DNA of 64,000 nt from Hepsetus odoe (Eukaryota > Chordata > Actinopteri > Characiformes > Hepsetidae). The DNA lies in the NCBI GenBank assembly GCA_017165825.1, contig CM029367.1, positions 11,175,183-11,239,182 of the forward strand, read 5' to 3'. How positions within the stretch are numbered: the first letter of the stretch is position 1; each line of letters begins with the position of its first letter. The notes beneath the pieces were generated by a model, which was given only the letters and a program-made list of their open reading frames with translations, did not search any database and was not told where the DNA came from. Below are positions 36,501-47,990 of the stretch, in pieces. The position numbers and the translations under genes are program-made.

Positions 36501-39500
36501 TTTTTTTCCTTCCTATATTTGCTCCTCAGAGTGAGAACAGAGTATGAAGATGCTCAAGCCAAAGCCTTGGAACGTGAAAAGGAAAACGGTATAAAACTCT
36601 AAGCCTTAGGAGCCACTTGAACCAGTTCAGTAATCTCTAGGGATTACCAGATCATCCCAGAAGACTAAGATAAACCTGTAGAAAAGATTAAAATGAGATG
36701 GAGATGGAGAAAAAAAGAAAACGGGTCAAAATGTTTACTTAAATTGTCTGCACACAAACTATGCGAAGTTTAACTAAAGCAAATTCTATTTAACTAAAGC
36801 AAAAAGATAAAAACTCACAATGCCAGAGGAGAGAGAGAAAAGAGTGAAAAAGAATATATATAAGGTTGGGGTGAGAGCACCCTCATTCTTGTGTAAAGAT
36901 TTAAACATTGCAGTTTTAGCCTTATGCAAATTGTATGCAAATGAAATAATATGTACACATACTGGGTTATTATAATGGAGATTTAGATAATGAATAAATA
37001 ATAAATAAAAGAATCTGCATTATCTTCAGTTAAGCAGCCTGTTCAGCTACAAGCTTAGACATCACACACAATTTTTATCTTTTTAAAGAGGATTTACATT
37101 TTCTTCTAATATGAAAACATTCTTTCATTTCATTATTTAATTGCTACTGAGAAGTAGGATTAAAATTACACATATTTAAAACAGCATATAATAATCATTA
37201 TGAATTATTACAATGATTATGTATGTATAATGATTATTTTTCATTAATTTAAAAACTTTTGACCAAATAATGATAACATAAATAGTGATAATATTAAAAA
37301 GACTGAAAATTATATTTTTACATATACAAAATTAATATAAGTAAATGACAATAAGTAAAATTATCATAAATCTAAAAAAAATACAGCATTTCTATATTTC
37401 TGCTTAATTTTCTCTCCTGTAACTTTCCTCTTTTTTTTTCTATTTTAATTGCACCCTCGGTATAGTTCTCTCTATAGTTGTCTGTGCATCTGCCCTGCCT
37501 TGTAGTAGTGACCTGTCCAGATTGTATCTCTTCCTTTCACCTTATGAGTGTGGAGATAAGCTCTAGCAGATGGAAAATATTTGTAAAAGTCTCAGATTTT
37601 TGGTTTGGTCTCAGTCTTTTTTGATCCCTCTGTACATTTAATCAGTGTTACTACATCCAGATCCAAGTGATAGTAGTTTGTGCAAACTGAATCCAACAGG
37701 TGATCAGGCAGAGAATATTTCAAACTGTTACAAAAACTTCTGCATGAAAGTGTCCTGCTATAATGGAAATGTCGGCGATGTAATGATTTAATGATATTGT
37801 AATGAGATTACAATGGAGCATTTTCACTGCCAAAATTCATTTTGAGTTCTTTGGTTCTGAACGGTTTATTATTTCAGTAGTTCTGATCTATTTATTTAAT
37901 GACATTATGTAATCTATGTGCTGTGATTCATGAATGACATTGTTTGTAGTAACTCTCCTCCTCACCAGAGGACAGCAGTTGACTGTTCAACTGCAGGATA
38001 GGTCTATACACTCAGAATGTTCCTGTATAGTTCAAGGTTTGGACTGTTGTGGGGAAAAATGGGTTCAAACTGTTGTAGGGTATGTTCTTTTTCATACACA
38101 CATTTCACCTGCAGTATGATTTTATAAACATCAAAATGTTTTTGTTCATCTACTCTGGTCTAAGAGGCAGACTCCTCTGCACATTCTGTTCTTTTTTCTG
38201 TTCCTTGCACACATGATCTAACAAATCAGTTTAAATCACAGAGCTAAAGGAGTGTTAATGCAGAGAAGTACTGAAACGTGTAAATATATATGTGCATATT
38301 TTCAGCCAGGGAAGATGGAGATGTCCCACATGTAGAACACAGTGAGACTGAGGTCTCTCCCGCAGCTCAGGTAGAGTCTAAGAGGCGGCAGGTGTGGCAG
38401 ATGTGGAAAGAAGTGCAGAGTCTGCAGAAGGAGATCAGAGAGACAATGGTGTCCACTGTTATTACCAGCTCCCTGGAAGGATGCATCCAAGACACAAAGG
38501 TCATCAAAACCCCCTTTGTATAATAATATTAATGCAATATAACTTTTTTTAACATGAAAGGCAGATCCTAAGCACTTTTTTATTTGTTTTTGTCTCTAGG
38601 CTGAAATCATTAGTCTCAGGGCCACAAACAAGCAATTAAAGAGCTCCAATAAGGCAAGATGAACATTTTACATGCTCAGTTTATTTCCTTGAAACTCAAT
38701 GACTTATATTCATAACTATACTAATTCATGCAGCGACCAGTTAAAAACTTTCCACTCACAGAAATGCATCACTTTATCAGGGCAATTTAAGGGAACTATA
38801 AACTGGTTTAGTTAATTGCCTTTTAAGGAATATTTACATTCGGTAACATGAAGGTGTAGTTACAGTACAGATGACAGCCTCTATCACATGTAGGAAAAGG
38901 ATTGTGATTATATTAAACTATGGACCACAAATACACATACTGCATACTACACCTTTTTTATGAAATATTTTTAAATGATATCAACCTGAAATTTTTGTTA
39001 AAGTCTGATTTTGACGCGTGTGAATGCATACCACATCCTAGTCGTAGGAGATTGAACATTCCGTGCTAATCAGGAAAAAAATCTTTACTGTTAGTAGGTA
39101 ATGAACAAGCTGGGAATATATAAACATCACTGTAACTCCTCACAGAAGTTGATGCAGAAGTTTGTTAATGCAGCAAAGCAACCCTAATCTACCAGATTTG
39201 CACTTTTTGAAAGACAGAATCAAGCTTCCTGCTTGTGGCAAGACCCGAGGTGTGGAGTTAATACAGAAGCCTATGAACTTCACAGCGCTGAAGCAGTTTT
39301 ATAAGGATTTTCCACAAAAGTTAGTTTATGGAGCTCATCAGCAGTTGTAAGATATTGCTGATGGGCTCTCATTAGTTATTACAGAAGTTCGAATATTTTT
39401 CGAATATTCCAATATTTATTTTTACAATTGATACAGAAATATGAAACTGTTATTTGTTTGATCCCCTTCATCCAACAAAATAAGTTAACAAAGTATCTTG

Positions 39501-40183
39501 CATGCTGAACATATAATAAAACGATATATTAGTTGTATTATATTAGTATTATATTAGTTATATATTATAATAATATATAGAATATATTATGATCATTTAA
39601 GATCAGTCTGTTACTGAATGAGAGATAATATATACTGTATAATAAACCTAAGATAAGATAAATAATTATACGGTGGTCATCAACCCTGTTCCTTGAGGTC
39701 TCCCTTCATGTGAAACACAATCTGAACCTGGATCAAATTCAAGTCTTGCAAGGAAAGTGGATCTTCAAAGTAAAGCTGATCCTCCCTTTGCTCATAACTC
39801 ATCATTTTGCATAATTGTCTCTGTACTTACAGAATAGGCATTGTGACGTGGACGCTGAAGTAGGCTTGAGTGTTTAGGGTGACAGAAAACCATATCGTCA
39901 GTTACCTAAATCATAAACTGATAAAAGGTTCTTACATCATTTTCAGTTGTTACATAAAGTGTGGATTAAAATCAAACTCTCTTCCATTCTTTTGAAGGAC
40001 CTTGAACAAAACATCTTGAAGGTTCTGCACGGAGCAAAAGTCAGTGAAGAGACTATGTATGTATCACTTTCTTCATTGCACTCATCAGCTTTATGACCAG
40101 GCAGCGCTCACCCCAAGTAGACTCATGTTACTTTCTTTTTTAGGAAGGCTTGGGAGAAGATATGGACCACAGTAAATAGCTGA
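33533..40183 (+). CDS. C6orf118 orthologue, coiled-coil protein (448 aa)
   Basis: Uncharacterised family. Coding exons: 33533-34180, 35600-35722, 36076-36135, 36315-36424, 36530-36588, 38306-38499, 38600-38653, 39998-40056, 40144-40183; phases join and the stop is TGA at 40181-40183. The product is 448 residues against about 469 in human. The start chosen is ATG 33533 (GCAGCCATG) two bases after a good acceptor at 33530; an in-frame ATG at 33476 would add 19 residues from what is probably intron. The first exon encodes a basic region with no known domain, then the conserved block ELRRLPACRGPCRERLAAIS and DVFSDVCDGSPVLGSLLREI, followed by EYDLYLNFITSS. Exons from 36315 on encode acidic, heptad-rich helices likely to form a coiled coil. 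It has no signal peptide or membrane segment. The neighbouring pde10a, as in human, supports the assignment. Role is unknown; the human gene is expressed mainly in testis and ciliated tissue. Confidence 0.88.
34610..35002 (-). pseudogene. LINE reverse transcriptase C-terminal fragment, inverted
   Basis: A minus-strand frame reads MGRDRIRNEYIRGTAQVRRF and EARLRWFGIQRRDE, the usual C-terminal end of a fish LINE reverse-transcriptase ORF. It sits antisense in the intron 34181-35599 of the C6orf118 orthologue. Confidence 0.8.
36589..38305. other. AT-rich intron of the C6orf118 orthologue
   Basis: Very AT-rich sequence with no recognised transposon, RNA or exon; the flanking exon phases join directly. 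Confidence 0.6.
38654..39997 (+). other. GC-AG intron of the C6orf118 orthologue
   Basis: The donor reads AATAAG|GCAAGA and the acceptor TTTTGAAG|GAC. Phase is 0 on both sides. No GT donor lies nearby that keeps the frame. Confidence 0.7.
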
Positions 40184-40293
40184 TCAGTCCAAATATCTCA
40201 TCTTGTTTGTTTTTTCCCACCCCTGTAGGCATTCTGTTTAAATGTCTGTTAAGAGTAGCATTTTTTTTTTCTGAATGTGAAGTTAAATAATCA

Positions 40294-40299
40294 ATTAAA
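40294..40299 (+). terminator. Candidate polyadenylation signal for the C6orf118 orthologue
   Basis: ATTAAA lies 111 bases after the stop codon, the first signal of this kind downstream. Confidence 0.4.
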
Positions 40300-42164
40300 G
40301 AGTGTAAGATGGATGTGCAGAGAACAAGACACGACTGCAGACTTTCAGAGCTGGCTCTCTCTGTTGTAGTGGTTCCAAAACTGGTGTGAGAAAATCAACT
40401 TATAATCGATTCAATCTTGAATAGTCCACCTGAACATTTTTCTTCTTACATGTGAAAATGAATCAATATTTCATGAATAGTTGTGAAAAGCAGAGTGTAG
40501 AGCTGGCTATTAAAGTTCAATACCTATATGTTACCGAATTCTAATTTTGTGTGTCTGACTCTCAACACAGTTGAACACCTTTATGATGCATCGCATTAGT
40601 GTTTGCGAGCCAGGCCTTCTCCTTCATCAAAGTCTTCATAAACTGAATGGGTTCAAATTCCCAAAGACTTTCCAAAATCTTGTGGAACATCTTCTCAGAT
40701 TGGAAGCTGCTATGGCCACAGAGCAGGGATTCATATTAATGCACATGGTTTAGAACTTAGACGGCGTCAGGTGTCCACGTACTTTTGGCCTCATATCTAC
40801 CATACAAACACATGATTATTCTTTTTTTGTTTCTTGTAAAATGACTGTAGTCGCACTGAAATTTTCGGAGCCGTCTGTGATGGTCCTGGGTTTTAAAAAA
40901 AAATGAGATCAGGAATGGTGAATACAGTATTTGATCTAATGCTAATGCTATAAAGAGTTAAAAAGAGTAAAAAGCTCTGTGAGTGATCACTATACTTGCT
41001 TTAATGAAACTACTGATATCACTTCGCATTTTTACACCATGTACTTTTGGAACCAACCTGTGACTAACCTATGACTAATAGCAGTTGCGGATGAGGACCA
41101 GTTGTTTTGCATTAGGTAAACTTTATTGCAGCTGATAATGCTGTCCTTCGGACATTTGCTAGTTTTCATCAAGTGTTTGGTTTAACCATATTGCACGTTG
41201 CAAAAACAATCCCTGCGGACAGGCTGCATTTAAGAAAATTGAAGTGAACGTGATTTTTCATTGTGAAACATCTTAATTTTATGGAAATTAAGTACATTGT
41301 ATATTAAGTAAGTATATTAAGTATATTGGTTTTAATGTTGAAGTTTTTTTAAGTTTTAAAATGTTGCACCCTCATTAACTGAACAAGTTAATACAGTTAT
41401 GAGAGAGACCATGTTAACAGAGAGAGTTTTAGGAGTCCTTTTTAACTCTTATTTGGTTTAATTCTATTTTTCCTTTTTAAAAGACAAAATTATAGATGTT
41501 GGATGTTGATTACTGGATCAAAAACATCACTCCAAATTCATCTTTTGTGTATAATTTTGACAAAATATCTAATTGCAAATATTTCTGACAGCAATAAAAC
41601 CTGTCGTAATTGGCCAAGAACACCAGCATCCTGCGTGTCTACTGGCTGGATGCCCAAATGGTGAACCTGGGAATGTTGATTACATTCAGATGTAGATGTG
41701 CTTTGTGTAGAAGAACAAAGCAGAAATGATTAGCTTCTTATTAGTCAAATGCATCTACAACCACATCATGAGCTCAGTGTTTTAGATTCATTGTCCCTAC
41801 TTAAAACTTAGGACAGCATTGTTGAGTGTGTATGCCATAATACAAACTACAGCTTTACAATTTGCCCTCAGGGGCTTCACTCTAGCTGATGACCTCAGTC
41901 TCATATGTGATTCCAAAGCGTCCTTATTTTTTTGACTATGCTTAAGATTAAAGCTTAGTGTTTGCAGTTGAAGACTTATGTCAGCAATGAAGCCCTGAAG
42001 TAGTTTAATTCACTGACTAAGAGCTGGCTGGATACTTTGGTCTGCTGTGAATTAACTACTGTGAAACTAATAAGCAAGTCATCAAGTTAGTTAGGAATCT
42101 TTATAGACTAGACAACTATGGGAGCCAATAGGATTCTTCACCCTTAGTGAGAGATATATCATGT
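40300..42164. other. Intergenic, C6orf118 orthologue to pla2g12b
   Basis: Holds a mariner-type MITE-like copy (about 40560-40800) and otherwise AT-rich sequence with no gene seen. Confidence 0.5.
40560..40800. mobile_element. Mariner-type MITE
   Basis: A segment with GAACACCTTTATGATGCATC, GGAACATCTTCTCAGATTGG and a right end of AGGTGTCCACGTACTTTTGG, a terminus typical of Tc1/mariner-derived MITEs in fish. A related minus-oriented copy is at about 51545-51900. Confidence 0.6.
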
Positions 42165-42177
42165 TGGCCTTTGACCT
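42165..42177 (-). promoter_or_regulatory. DR1 nuclear-receptor motif (HNF4-type)
   Basis: TGGCCTTTGACCT is the complement of AGGTCA-A-AGGCCA, one mismatch from a perfect DR1. It lies 166 bases upstream of the pla2g12b start codon. HNF4A is a known activator of mammalian PLA2G12B. Confidence 0.55.
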
Positions 42178-42218
42178 TAGCACCAGTCAGTGCCCTGCTG
42201 TCTGCCTGATCTAATCAG

Positions 42219-42231
42219 GGGTCAAAGTCTC
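42219..42231 (+). promoter_or_regulatory. Second, weaker HNF4-type motif
   Basis: GGGTCAAAGTCTC has a good first half and contains CAAAGTC, the HNF4-preferred core. It is 42 bases downstream of the stronger DR1. Confidence 0.4.
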
Positions 42232-42342
42232 ATCCACGAGGCGTTATCAGCAACAGCCTTGTTTGTGCTGCCTGCTGTGTTGTCCTCTCACTTCGTAGAC
42301 ACTCTTTCTTCCCTCACGACCTTAGAGGCTTTCTCCGGCACC

Positions 42343-45300
42343 ATGCTCCCCCGCTGTGTTCTACTGCTCCTGCTCGGCCTGTCCACAGGCCTGGCTGCCA
42401 CCCTCATCCCCTCAGCCTCGGCTGAAGAAGTGCCAGCCATGGATCCTGCCAACTCTAACCCTTCGTCAGCTGAAACAGCAAATATGGAGCAGGTTGTGAA
42501 TGCTGCAGAGGCTAACGTAGTGCAGGCTGACTCCCCAGTGGAAGAAGGACCGGCCCAGGCTCAGGGTCAAGCTCAGAGCCAGGCTCAACCCACCCAAGCC
42601 CCAGAGGAGGAGTCGGACTGGGGATTCGGCTCCATCCGTGACAGCTTCCAGGCCGTCAATGGCTACTTTGACTCCGTGGTGGAGCTGATGGGAGGCCGAA
42701 ATGGCGTGTGTCAGTACCGCTGCAGATTTGGTAAGGACAGTGTTAGAACTTTAAATCTTAAGATGACAGTTACTTGCACTTACATGCTGTTTATATTGCC
42801 AGTAAATAGTATGTGTATAACAGCAAAGTAAATAAATAAACAGACATTCATACTTACATGTAAAAACTAATATTTTTTGCAAAAACCTTGTTAGAAGCCC
42901 TCTAGAATGCTAGACGCAGCTCAACCATTGCAAACATATCCTTCACCGTCAGCACATCTGACTGGTTAGATCTAGAATTGGTCAGACCAGGCACAAACTC
43001 TGGATTTGTCCTGATGTTTACAGAAGCAACATTACACATTTCTTAAATGTATATGGATCGATCATATCAATTATAGTCCATAAAACCACAGAGCAGGTGC
43101 CTGAGCAAGTCAAACTGCAACTTGATATTAATAGATCCTTGATGTGGTTCAAGTGGGTGGTAGGAGTTTACTTTCTGTTGAACACACTGCTTTTCCCTGA
43201 ACCCACCTCAGATTTCCACTGATAAATGTGATGCCTGCAAACAGCTGTTTGGAAATCTGACAGATAAGCTCCTTTCAGCACATCTTGATTGAATCAAAGT
43301 TCTCCTAATGGAGCGTCAATTGATTGTAAAGCCTTGCAAATGCTTGGTTTAGTGCAAAGTCTTCAAATGGCTATATGGCATTCAAACATTGCTGATGAGT
43401 TGTTGGATGGGAACTGAGAACTACTTCAGTGATGTGTCTAGTCTATGATTGATACTTTTATGTAGAAATGTATCTACCAGTGACAGGCAAGCGAGTTACA
43501 AGCTCCTGACCACCTGACCACAATGCTTGTGGGAATTTTGTAGTGCTTTTCTACTGCTAGTGTCAGAGGTGGCCTAGTGGTTAGGGAACAGGATCAGAAG
43601 GTTGTGGGTTCAAATACCAGACCAGTAGGTGCTGCAAAGTACCGTCCCCATCACTGCTCCCCGGGTGCTTTAAATAGCTGCCCCCTGCTGCATATGTGTA
43701 TGGGTAAAATACAGAGGTTGAATTTCACTGTGTCTCACTGTGTGCTGTGCTGTGTTTCAAAATGACAAAAATAGTCACTTTCACTATATTTAATAATCAC
43801 TTTATTGTTTTTTTTTTCTTTCTTTTCAGGCAAAGCTCCTCAGGCTCGCCCAGGCTACCAGGTCCCTGAACCCAATGGCTGCACATCTTCCCTGCTTGGT
43901 TTCCAGGTACCAGAAAGTGTATGTGTCTCCTGAATCATCACTAACAAAGACTAACACCCTCTGTATGTTTTAATGCTTGTATGCTTTTATTTTCACTGTG
44001 TACACTTTCTGAAAACACCTGCTGTCCAAGTAAATTGTACTCCCCCAAGCCACAAAATGTCTTTAAGGTACAACACACTCTTTAACCTCCAGAGGTGCAT
44101 GGTTTTGAAAATAATTTATAACCCTTAGGGATAAGGACATTTTTGCACAAAATTTATATATTTTACGCAGAAAAAATAATATTTAAATGCAATCATTGAT
44201 AGCAATAAATATATCCATCCATCCATTATCTGCCGCTTGTCCCAAACGGGGTCGCGGGGGGGTGCTGGTGTCCAACCCAGCGCACACAGGGCGAGGACGG
44301 GGGACGCACCCTGGACAGGTAGCCAGCCCATCGCAGGGAGGAGCGGGACGGGGACGGTTCCTTGCTCAAGGGTACCTCAGGGCAACCCACTGGGAAGGGG
44401 TTCGAACCCCCGATCCGCCGATCATGTGGCCAACACCCCACCCACTAGGCCACCGCTGCCCCCAGCAATAAATATATTCCAATAAATATTACTGCAATGG
44501 AACTTGGTACTACTTTGTTCCAGAGATCCGGAGATGCAAGAAGTGTGTATTCTTTATTTAATAGAGAAGTATCAATACTTCTGGAAAAATACTGGAAAGT
44601 ATTGATTCAACTTCACTCAAGTAAAAGTAAAAAGTACAGATGAAGAAATGGAAAGAGTAGCACTTTTAGTAGCACATATTAATATAATTAGGAGACCGCT
44701 CAACCATTTCATCTCCAAATACAATAAAAACGAGTTATTTAATACATGTTGCTGTTAGTTCAGCCAAGAAAACCACATTAAATACAGCCTTTTCTCCTCG
44801 TCCATCACATCTTTGTTGCTTGCGGTCTCCACTGATTGATTCATCAGTGCTTCACCATTTCTTTGTATTATTGTCAGTTTAAGCTGAGAGCTGAAGATGG
44901 ACAACAATGCAGAACAAATATAATGGATAAATCCCCTCAAATGTATTAAATCCAAAGTAACAAGTTTGTTTTGAAATTGCACTGAGTATAAAGTACAGCT
45001 ACTGATGTTAGAATGTATAGAATAAAATAAAAAGCTGAATACAGCAGAGAGACCTGTAAATTCTACTTAAGCACAACATCAAAGTACTTATATTTCATTA
45101 TCTCCCATCTAAAGAAACACTGGCAGCATCAGTACCCTGTGCACACATGTTAATGCAATAATGTATGTATAATAACTGACAATGAACTATTAACCTACTT
45201 GTTAACATCGTTACTGTTTCAAATGCAATTTAAACCTTTCTGTTCTTTCTCTTTCTCACATTAATCCCTTAAACTGGAAGCTTCTTTCTTTTAATTGAAT

Positions 45301-47160
45301 TTAATTTTAGATCGAATCACTGTTGTGAAATCTATTAAAGAAATGGCTTTGGCTGCCAGTATTAGTATATTGCAGTGCATTAGTTGTAAAAAAAATTACA
45401 AATCCAATTTTATTCTTGAACACGTCTAACATGATATATTCATCTTTAAAGAAGTAACGAAGATGTTGTGACAGTAGTTACCTGTAACAGCATTTGCATA
45501 ATGTTATGTTTGGCTATGAATAGCCAAATACCACTCTAGAATGTGTGACATTAACTTTTATTTTAGATCAATCGATTTTGTACACATTTGCATTGCAAGT
45601 CAAGTTAAGCAACAAAGCAATTCTGTTGCTGGTTACATATGTAAGGGAAGAGTTTTTGAGCATTTTAGACTTCTAAAGGCAGATTCTTTAAATAAAAATT
45701 GCTCATTTTAAAGTTATAAATACCAAATTAGGATTTTAGGATCGTTGGAAAAGAATGAAATGGGGGTGAAAGGGTGTCCCCTCAAGATCCAAAAGCTTCT
45801 AAAAGGGCTTCAAATACAGTGATCTCAAAGTTCAATAGGCCAGCAGGTTTCCTGAGTGACATTTCTGTTTCTTCACAGCTAGACATGGGAATCCCAGCCA
45901 TGACCAAGTGCTGTAACCAGCTGGACATGTGTTATGACACCTGTGGCTCCAACAAGTACCGCTGCGACACCAAGTTCCGCTGGTGCCTCCACAGCATCTG
46001 CGGCGACCTCAAGAAGAGCCTGGGCTTTGTTTCCAAAGTTGAAGGTGAGAAATGCTTCCAATACCACACCCATGATTCAGACAATCACTCTGGTGCCTGC
46101 TTGAGGTAAATGAGATAGAAGTCTTATATAACAGTGATAACATACTGTCAGTGGCAGAGTTTTACTGCATTTTAATCAGTACATTCTTCCTGCACATGAG
46201 AAAAACATTCTCTCCAAGGACCAAAGGGAAAAAAAAACTAAAGATAAATAGATGCCACAAAATACTTAGTATAAATACCATTTGGGGCATTCTTATATAT
46301 TTTTTAGCTATGAGGCTTGTCATTATTAATGATATTAGAAATATTTTTTTATTATTATAGTGATAATTAATTTTAATGAGTAAGTATATTAGCAAACATA
46401 TATAAGCAAACAAACGGCAATCCCAGAATCCTGTTGGTGTGGGTTTCCTTTCTTTCACACTATTTACGCTAAATCTATATGAAGGCTGATAGCTCCCCTT
46501 ATTAAACTGCTGATTACCTTCAGGTTGTAGACTGTAATTGAATTACTAAGCAGATTTAGGAGGGAGCGTACTATTTTTATTTTTTAAGTTTTCTCACTGA
46601 GTAATTACATTCCTACTATCTGAACACTAAGTGGCTGCCAGGCTTTAATGCCTCTGTGCCGTGTTCTTCACGCATATTCACCTGTGATTGACCAGATCAG
46701 TCTACATGATATTTATGTAAGAGTCTCAGGATCATTTGCACTAACATCAAATAAATTAAGTTTAGAGCTAACCAAGCATTTGTACTAGTTTTCATATTTA
46801 AAAAGTTTATCTTTAAACTCAGTTGCATAATGTCTGGCACACACTCAGTTATTGCCAATTAATGTAGTGCATCAACCTGCTTTCGCTGATTGGCCATTTA
46901 TGAGAACAGTGGACATCTTAAATGGGCAGTGTCTTAATATCTTAAATACACTCCTTAGGTATTAGGCATACATAATAAACTGACAATCAATGTATTTGAC
47001 ATAAATAACAGGAAAATGTCCTTCCTCTTTTACTTTCTCAGCTTGTGAGACATTTGCGGACACCATGTACAACACAGTATGGACCCTGGGCTGCAGGCCC
47101 TTCATGAATAGCCAGAGGGCAGCATGTATCTGTGAGGGAGAGGAGAAGGATGAGCTCTAA
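42343..47160 (+). CDS. pla2g12b: PLA2G12B, catalytically inactive group XIIB PLA2-like protein (249 aa)
   Basis: Secretory-pathway PLA2-fold protein needed in mammals and zebrafish for normal triglyceride-rich lipoprotein production. Exons: 42343-42730, 43830-43906, 45879-46044, 47042-47160, all GT-AG and phase-consistent. The start at 42343 (CACCATG) gives a signal peptide (RCVLLLLLGLSTGLAA). An in-frame ATG at 42190 would add 51 residues and displace the signal, so it is less likely. Residues about 20-90 are a low-complexity Ala/Gln/Glu/Pro linker, longer than the human one (human protein about 195 aa). The conserved cysteine-rich domain follows: GGRNGVCQYRCRFGKAP, then CCNQLDMCYDTC with Leu170 where active PLA2s have the catalytic His, then RCDTKFRWCLHSIC and WTLGCRPFMNSQRAACIC. 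The last four residues are KDEL. Likely liver and intestine expressed, with HNF4-type motifs upstream. It converges on oit3. Confidence 0.96.
43562..43792 (+). mobile_element. tRNA-derived SINE, type A, direct
   Basis: In the first pla2g12b intron. Head GTGGCCTAGTGGTTAGGGAA and GTTGTGGGTTCAAATACCAG; the end reads AATGACAAAAATAGTCACTT. Confidence 0.8.
44214..44464 (-). mobile_element. tRNA-derived SINE, type B, inverted, near full length
   Basis: In the second pla2g12b intron. On the minus strand: head GGCAGCGGTGGCCTAGTGGG, then GGGGGTTCGAACCCC, and a body ending GACAAGCGGCAGATAATGG with GGAT repeats. It carries the same head-to-body junction as the 23813 copy. Confidence 0.88.
44540..45110. 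mobile_element. Possible hAT-type non-autonomous element
   Basis: Contains ACTCAAGTAAAAGTAAAAAG near 44614 and CTGAGTATAAAGTACAGCTA near 44983, typical of fish hAT-derived elements. The remainder is AT-rich. Confidence 0.4.
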
Positions 47161-47711
47161 GAACCAGGACTGTCTCTGCATCCCATAACATCACGCCACC
47201 TTAAAAACCAACTGCAGACTGATCCAGCTGAGAGGGACTGTGGACAAAAGAGGGAATCGATTTGTGAGCTGGTGCTAAAGACTCAAGAACAAAGTGCTCA
47301 AACCACAGAGTTCAGGACATTCCTCTTTATTTTTATAGATTGACTTACAGGGTAACATAGGTAGGTATAATTCTGGGTGCCAGTATATGGTACTCCTGCT
47401 GTTTTAAAAGGCGTAAATTCCAGCTGCTGAAATCACCCAGTGGATAAACCAGTCACTGGGAACAGTTTTACAATTCCATCTCAGAAAGAGGAATTGTAAA
47501 ACTGATCTCTCAATCAGCGAAATCCAAACAGTTCCAGACATTTCCTCCAATAGACAAAAGATCATGAAAACAGTAGAATGATAATTCTGAAGGAGCCCAA
47601 GCAGCAGTAAAGCAGGTAGACAAATGTGTAAGCCTGCAGTCCAAATTCTGAACCCTTTTCGGTGCCAGCACATGTAATATAGTCATAATTTATTAAAACT
47701 TTCCAATTAAA
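47161..47711 (+). other. pla2g12b 3' UTR
   Basis: Non-coding sequence after the TAA. Candidate polyadenylation signals are ATTAAA at 47692-47697 and ATTAAA at 47706-47711, giving a 3' UTR of about 550 bases. Confidence 0.5.
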
Positions 47712-47773
47712 TTTGTGTTGGCTTTATTTCACTCTCATTAACAAAGACACTGATCATCACCGTGTGTTCTAAA

Positions 47774-47990
47774 GGGGTGGCGGTGGTCTAGTGGTAGGAT
47801 ACTTGCCTACAGACCTCTGGATCAAGAGGTCCGAGGTTCGAATCCCACCTCTAGCACTACCACCACTGGGTCCCTGAGCAGGACCCTTAACCCTGAGCTG
47901 CTCCAGGGGGACTGTCCCTGTAATTAGGACATGTAAGTCGCTCTGGATAAGAGCGTCTGCTAAATGCCGTAAAAAAAAAAAAAAAAAAAA
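47774..47990 (+). mobile_element. tRNA-derived SINE, type C, full length with A-tail
   Basis: Head GGTGGCGGTGGTCTAGTGGT and GAGGTTCGAATCCCACC (A- and B-box-like); body GGGTCCCTGAGCAGGACCCT; end GTCGCTCTGGATAAGAGCGT and AAATGCCGT plus about 20 A. Confidence 0.9.

Noticed and set aside
39147..39350. Possible extra exon of the C6orf118 orthologue (ACAG|AAGTTGATGCAG)
   Set aside because: It hits a stop codon after 13 codons, has no good GT donor that keeps frame, and the neighbouring exons join in phase without it.
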